NCBI RefSeq assembly: GCF_037076465.1
Contig: NZ_AP028908.1
Location: 2,790,001 to 2,854,000, forward strand
DNA from: Pectobacterium araliae
GTDB lineage: Bacteria > Pseudomonadota > Gammaproteobacteria > Enterobacterales > Enterobacteriaceae
DNA length: 64,000 bases
Direction: 5' to 3'
Positions 62,106 to 64,000 of the stretch are shown piece by piece. A model generated the notes under the pieces. The model was not told the origin of the DNA. It did no database searches and saw nothing but the letters and a program-made list of their open reading frames with translations. The stretch's first letter is position 1. Every line of letters begins with the position of its first letter. The position numbers were made by a program, and so were the translations under genes.

Positions 62106-63599
62106 ATGTCCACAGCCCTAACCCCCCAAGAAAGCGCCCTGTTACCCAAAATCGAACGCTGGATTGCCGCACAGCGTGACTCGCTGATTGATGAGCTGGC
62201 GACGTGGATTGCCATTCCCAGCGTGAGCCGCGCCGATCTCACTCAGCCGGGTGCGCCATTTGGTCCCGAATGCGCCCGTGTATTGGATACCGCGTTGGCA
62301 TTAGCAGAGCAGGCTGGATTCCGTACCGAGCGCCATGCGGGCTACGCGGGTTCGGTGATTTACGGCGAGCACCGCGAGGATATCGGCCTGATTAGCCATC
62401 TCGATGTTGTGCCTGCGGGTGAACACTGGACGTATCCGCCGTTTGCGCTGACGCGTCACGGTGATTTTCTGATCGGACGCGGCGTAGCTGACAACAAAGG
62501 CCCCGCGATCCTCGACCTCTATCTGCTCAAGTTGATCCGCGCGCTGGATATTCCCCTGCATCAAAATCTGCGCATCGTGTATGGGCTGGCGGAAGAGACC
62601 GACATGGCCGATCTCGCCTGGTTTGCCCAGCATGGGCCGGTGCCGCGTATTTCGCTGGTCACCGACGGGAAATTTCCGGTGAACTATGCGCAGAAAGGGC
62701 AAATCTCGTTCCGGCTGCACATCGCCGACGCGGGCGTGCTGGCGAACCTGAGCGCAGGCAACGCGGCCAACAGTATTCCGGCTACTGCGCAGATCACGCT
62801 CGCTGATGCGCCCCGCGATCTCAGCGTCGATGGGTTGCGTGGCTTGGGAGTCGGACGCCTCACGCTGATCCCTACCGAACAGGGGATTACGCTACAGGCG
62901 CAGGGCATTGCTGGCCATGCCGCCTTCCCTGACGGCACGCTCAGCGCCGCCGTGGTGTTGCTGGATGCCCTACGCGAACTGGATCTGTTGCCAGAACGGG
63001 AACGCACGCTAGCCGCGCAGCTACAGCAGATTTTCGCTTCTCCCTATGGCGAGGATATTGGGTTGGCGCAGGAAGATGCGCCGTCGGGCAGGCTGACGCT
63101 GAACGCGGGTCTCTGGCAGTCGACCACGCCCGGTTCACTGACTCTTCTTGCCGACATTCGCTATCCGGTGACGCGGGAAGGAAATGCGATCGTCGCGGCA
63201 TTACGCGACCAGCTTGCCACGTTGACAAACGACATTACGCTGGTAGACGGCTGGCGTGATGTGCCACCGTTTTATCTGCCAGAAGAAGACAGCACGCGGC
63301 GGGTCTTGCAGCAGAGCTGGCACGATGTCACAGGTCGTGCAGACCCGGCCTATTCAATGGGGGGCGTAACGCATTCCAAAGTGCTGCCGCGTGCGATTAC
63401 GTTCGGCCCCGGCTACCTGCGTACCGAGGCCAATAGCCCAGACTTCCTACCCATCGGCCACGGCTTACCGCACGGCGCAGACGAAGCGATCCATCTGCCC
63501 TCGCTGCTGGCGGCACTGTCGGTCTATGTGATTGCGCTAATACGGCTGGATGCGGCGCTGCATACGCAGAATCAGGAGAATTCTTCCCATGTCGGTTGA
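62106..63599 (+). CDS. M20-family metallopeptidase/deacylase
   Basis: This encodes 497 residues from MSTALTPQESALLPKIERW, with GGAGGAAAG upstream. Metal-site motifs are SHLDVVPAGEHW, GRGVADNKGPAILDLYLLK and GLAEETDMADLAWF, as in M20A dipeptidases and carboxypeptidase G2-like enzymes. IAGHAAFPDGTLSAAVVLL belongs to the lid domain, and a late YSMGGVTHSKVLPRAI is the last metal-site region. It may act on a product of HyuA/HyuB, such as an N-carbamoyl or N-acyl amino acid. It overlaps the next gene by 11 bp. Confidence 0.88.
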   Translation: MSTALTPQESALLPKIERWIAAQRDSLIDELATWIAIPSVSRADLTQPGAPFGPECARVLDTALALAEQAGFRTERHAGYAGSVIYGEHREDIGLISHLDVVPAGEHWTYPPFALTRHGDFLIGRGVADNKGPAILDLYLLKLIRALDIPLHQNLRIVYGLAEETDMADLAWFAQHGPVPRISLVTDGKFPVNYAQKGQISFRLHIADAGVLANLSAGNAANSIPATAQITLADAPRDLSVDGLRGLGVGRLTLIPTEQGITLQAQGIAGHAAFPDGTLSAAVVLLDALRELDLLPERERTLAAQLQQIFASPYGEDIGLAQEDAPSGRLTLNAGLWQSTTPGSLTLLADIRYPVTREGNAIVAALRDQLATLTNDITLVDGWRDVPPFYLPEEDSTRRVLQQSWHDVTGRADPAYSMGGVTHSKVLPRAITFGPGYLRTEANSPDFLPIGHGLPHGADEAIHLPSLLAALSVYVIALIRLDAALHTQNQENSSHVG

Positions 63600-64000
63600 T
63601 GCCCACACCACCACGTTCGTGTTGATACACGGAGCCTGGCACGGCGGCTGGTGTTGGTCGCGCGTAACCGAGCGGCTTACCGCCGCAGGCTTTGCCTCTT
63701 CGGCATTGACGCTCACCGGACTGGCAGAACGCCGTGACGAGCTATCGCGCGGCATTAACCTGTCCACCCACATTCACGATATTACCGAGACGATCCGCCA
63801 ACAGGGCTGGCGCGATGTGACGTTGGTCGGCCACAGCTACGGCGGCTTTCCCGCTACGGCTGCCGCGTATCATTTGCCTGATGTCGTCAGCCACCTGATT
63901 CTGCTAGATGCGTTTTTACCCGCATCGGGCGAAAAGCTGCTGGATCACGCCCCCGATCTCATCACCGCCTACCAGACGCAGGCGGCGCGCGACCCCACGT
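63589..64000 (+). CDS. Alpha/beta hydrolase (N-terminal part, cut by window edge)
   Basis: This gives 137 residues from MSVDAHTTTFVLIHGAWHGG. The oxyanion HGAWHGGWCW motif is followed by the nucleophile elbow VGHSYGGFPA with Ser at about residue 82 and LLDAFLPASGEKLLDHAP. It fits the esterase/hydroxynitrile-lyase-like (EstC) group of alpha/beta hydrolases; the Asp and His of the triad lie beyond the window. AGGAG lies 10 bases before the ATG. It is coupled to the M20 gene. Confidence 0.85.
   Translation, partial: MSVDAHTTTFVLIHGAWHGGWCWSRVTERLTAAGFASSALTLTGLAERRDELSRGINLSTHIHDITETIRQQGWRDVTLVGHSYGGFPATAAAYHLPDVVSHLILLDAFLPASGEKLLDHAPDLITAYQTQAARDPT

Overview
The window looks like a chromosomal stretch of a gamma-proteobacterium of the order Enterobacterales, most plausibly a soft-rot Pectobacterium or close relative. 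This is inferred from the type of core transport operons, enterobacterial IS remnants, an asn-tRNA attachment remnant, a Pectobacterium/Photorhabdus-type short repeat and a YjjA-like gene. The left 44 kb is an accessory region with AT-rich patches, IS scars and broken genes. The right 19 kb is compact, GC-rich and looks like ordinary chromosome.

Region by region. (1) 1-565: the 5' end of a His-Xaa-Ser (Hxs) peptide-modification locus, hxsD followed by the start of the radical-SAM gene hxsB. (2) 1.2-6 kb: AT-rich orphan genes, a MobC/relaxase mobilization pair with an oriT-like hairpin, a DUF4755-like protein and two small lipoproteins. (3) 6.0-7.8 kb: a 1.8-kb cassette between two copies of a 19-bp repeat, holding an orphan T6SS hcp and a coupled pair of genes that may be an effector and its immunity protein. 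(4) 8.3-14.5 kb: a translationally coupled recombinase operon matching the gamma-mobile-trio (GmtY, GmtZ, GmtX). It is preceded by a fourth tyrosine recombinase destroyed by a frameshift and an IS1182-family insertion into a palindrome, and by a frameshifted AlpA regulator. (5) 15.4-17.1 kb: a hypothetical gene, a short inverted-repeat element and a putative aerolysin-type pore-forming toxin. (6) 17.8-20.6 kb: a 3'-tRNA-Asn att core with a truncated P4-type integrase, two genes each broken by one in-frame stop, and an IS3 fragment.

(7) 20.9-33.9 kb: a GC-rich catabolic island with two divergent operons. It has two complete NitT/TauT/SsuABC-type ABC importers, a FadR/GntR regulator, an acyl-CoA ligase, two thioester-type hydrolases, a quinone-reductase-like dehydrogenase, a glyoxalase-like protein and a gamma-glutamyltranspeptidase-like acylase. 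Together these suggest uptake, deacylation and CoA-dependent breakdown of an unknown amide, ester or sulfonate. (8) 34-36.5 kb: IS scars, an immunity-like gene with a nonsense codon and a gene cut short by an IS end. (9) 36.5-44.2 kb: a complete Wadjet-type (JetABCD) SMC plasmid-defence operon between IS fragments.

(10) 44.7-64 kb: a DUF2501 protein, a SulP anion transporter, a dipeptide-type ABC importer with an M20 amidohydrolase, a hydantoinase/oxoprolinase operon with a polyamine-type ABC importer, and a divergent M20 peptidase plus alpha/beta hydrolase pair that runs off the window. No rRNA, complete tRNA or CRISPR array was seen. All family calls come from reading motifs, not from database searches.
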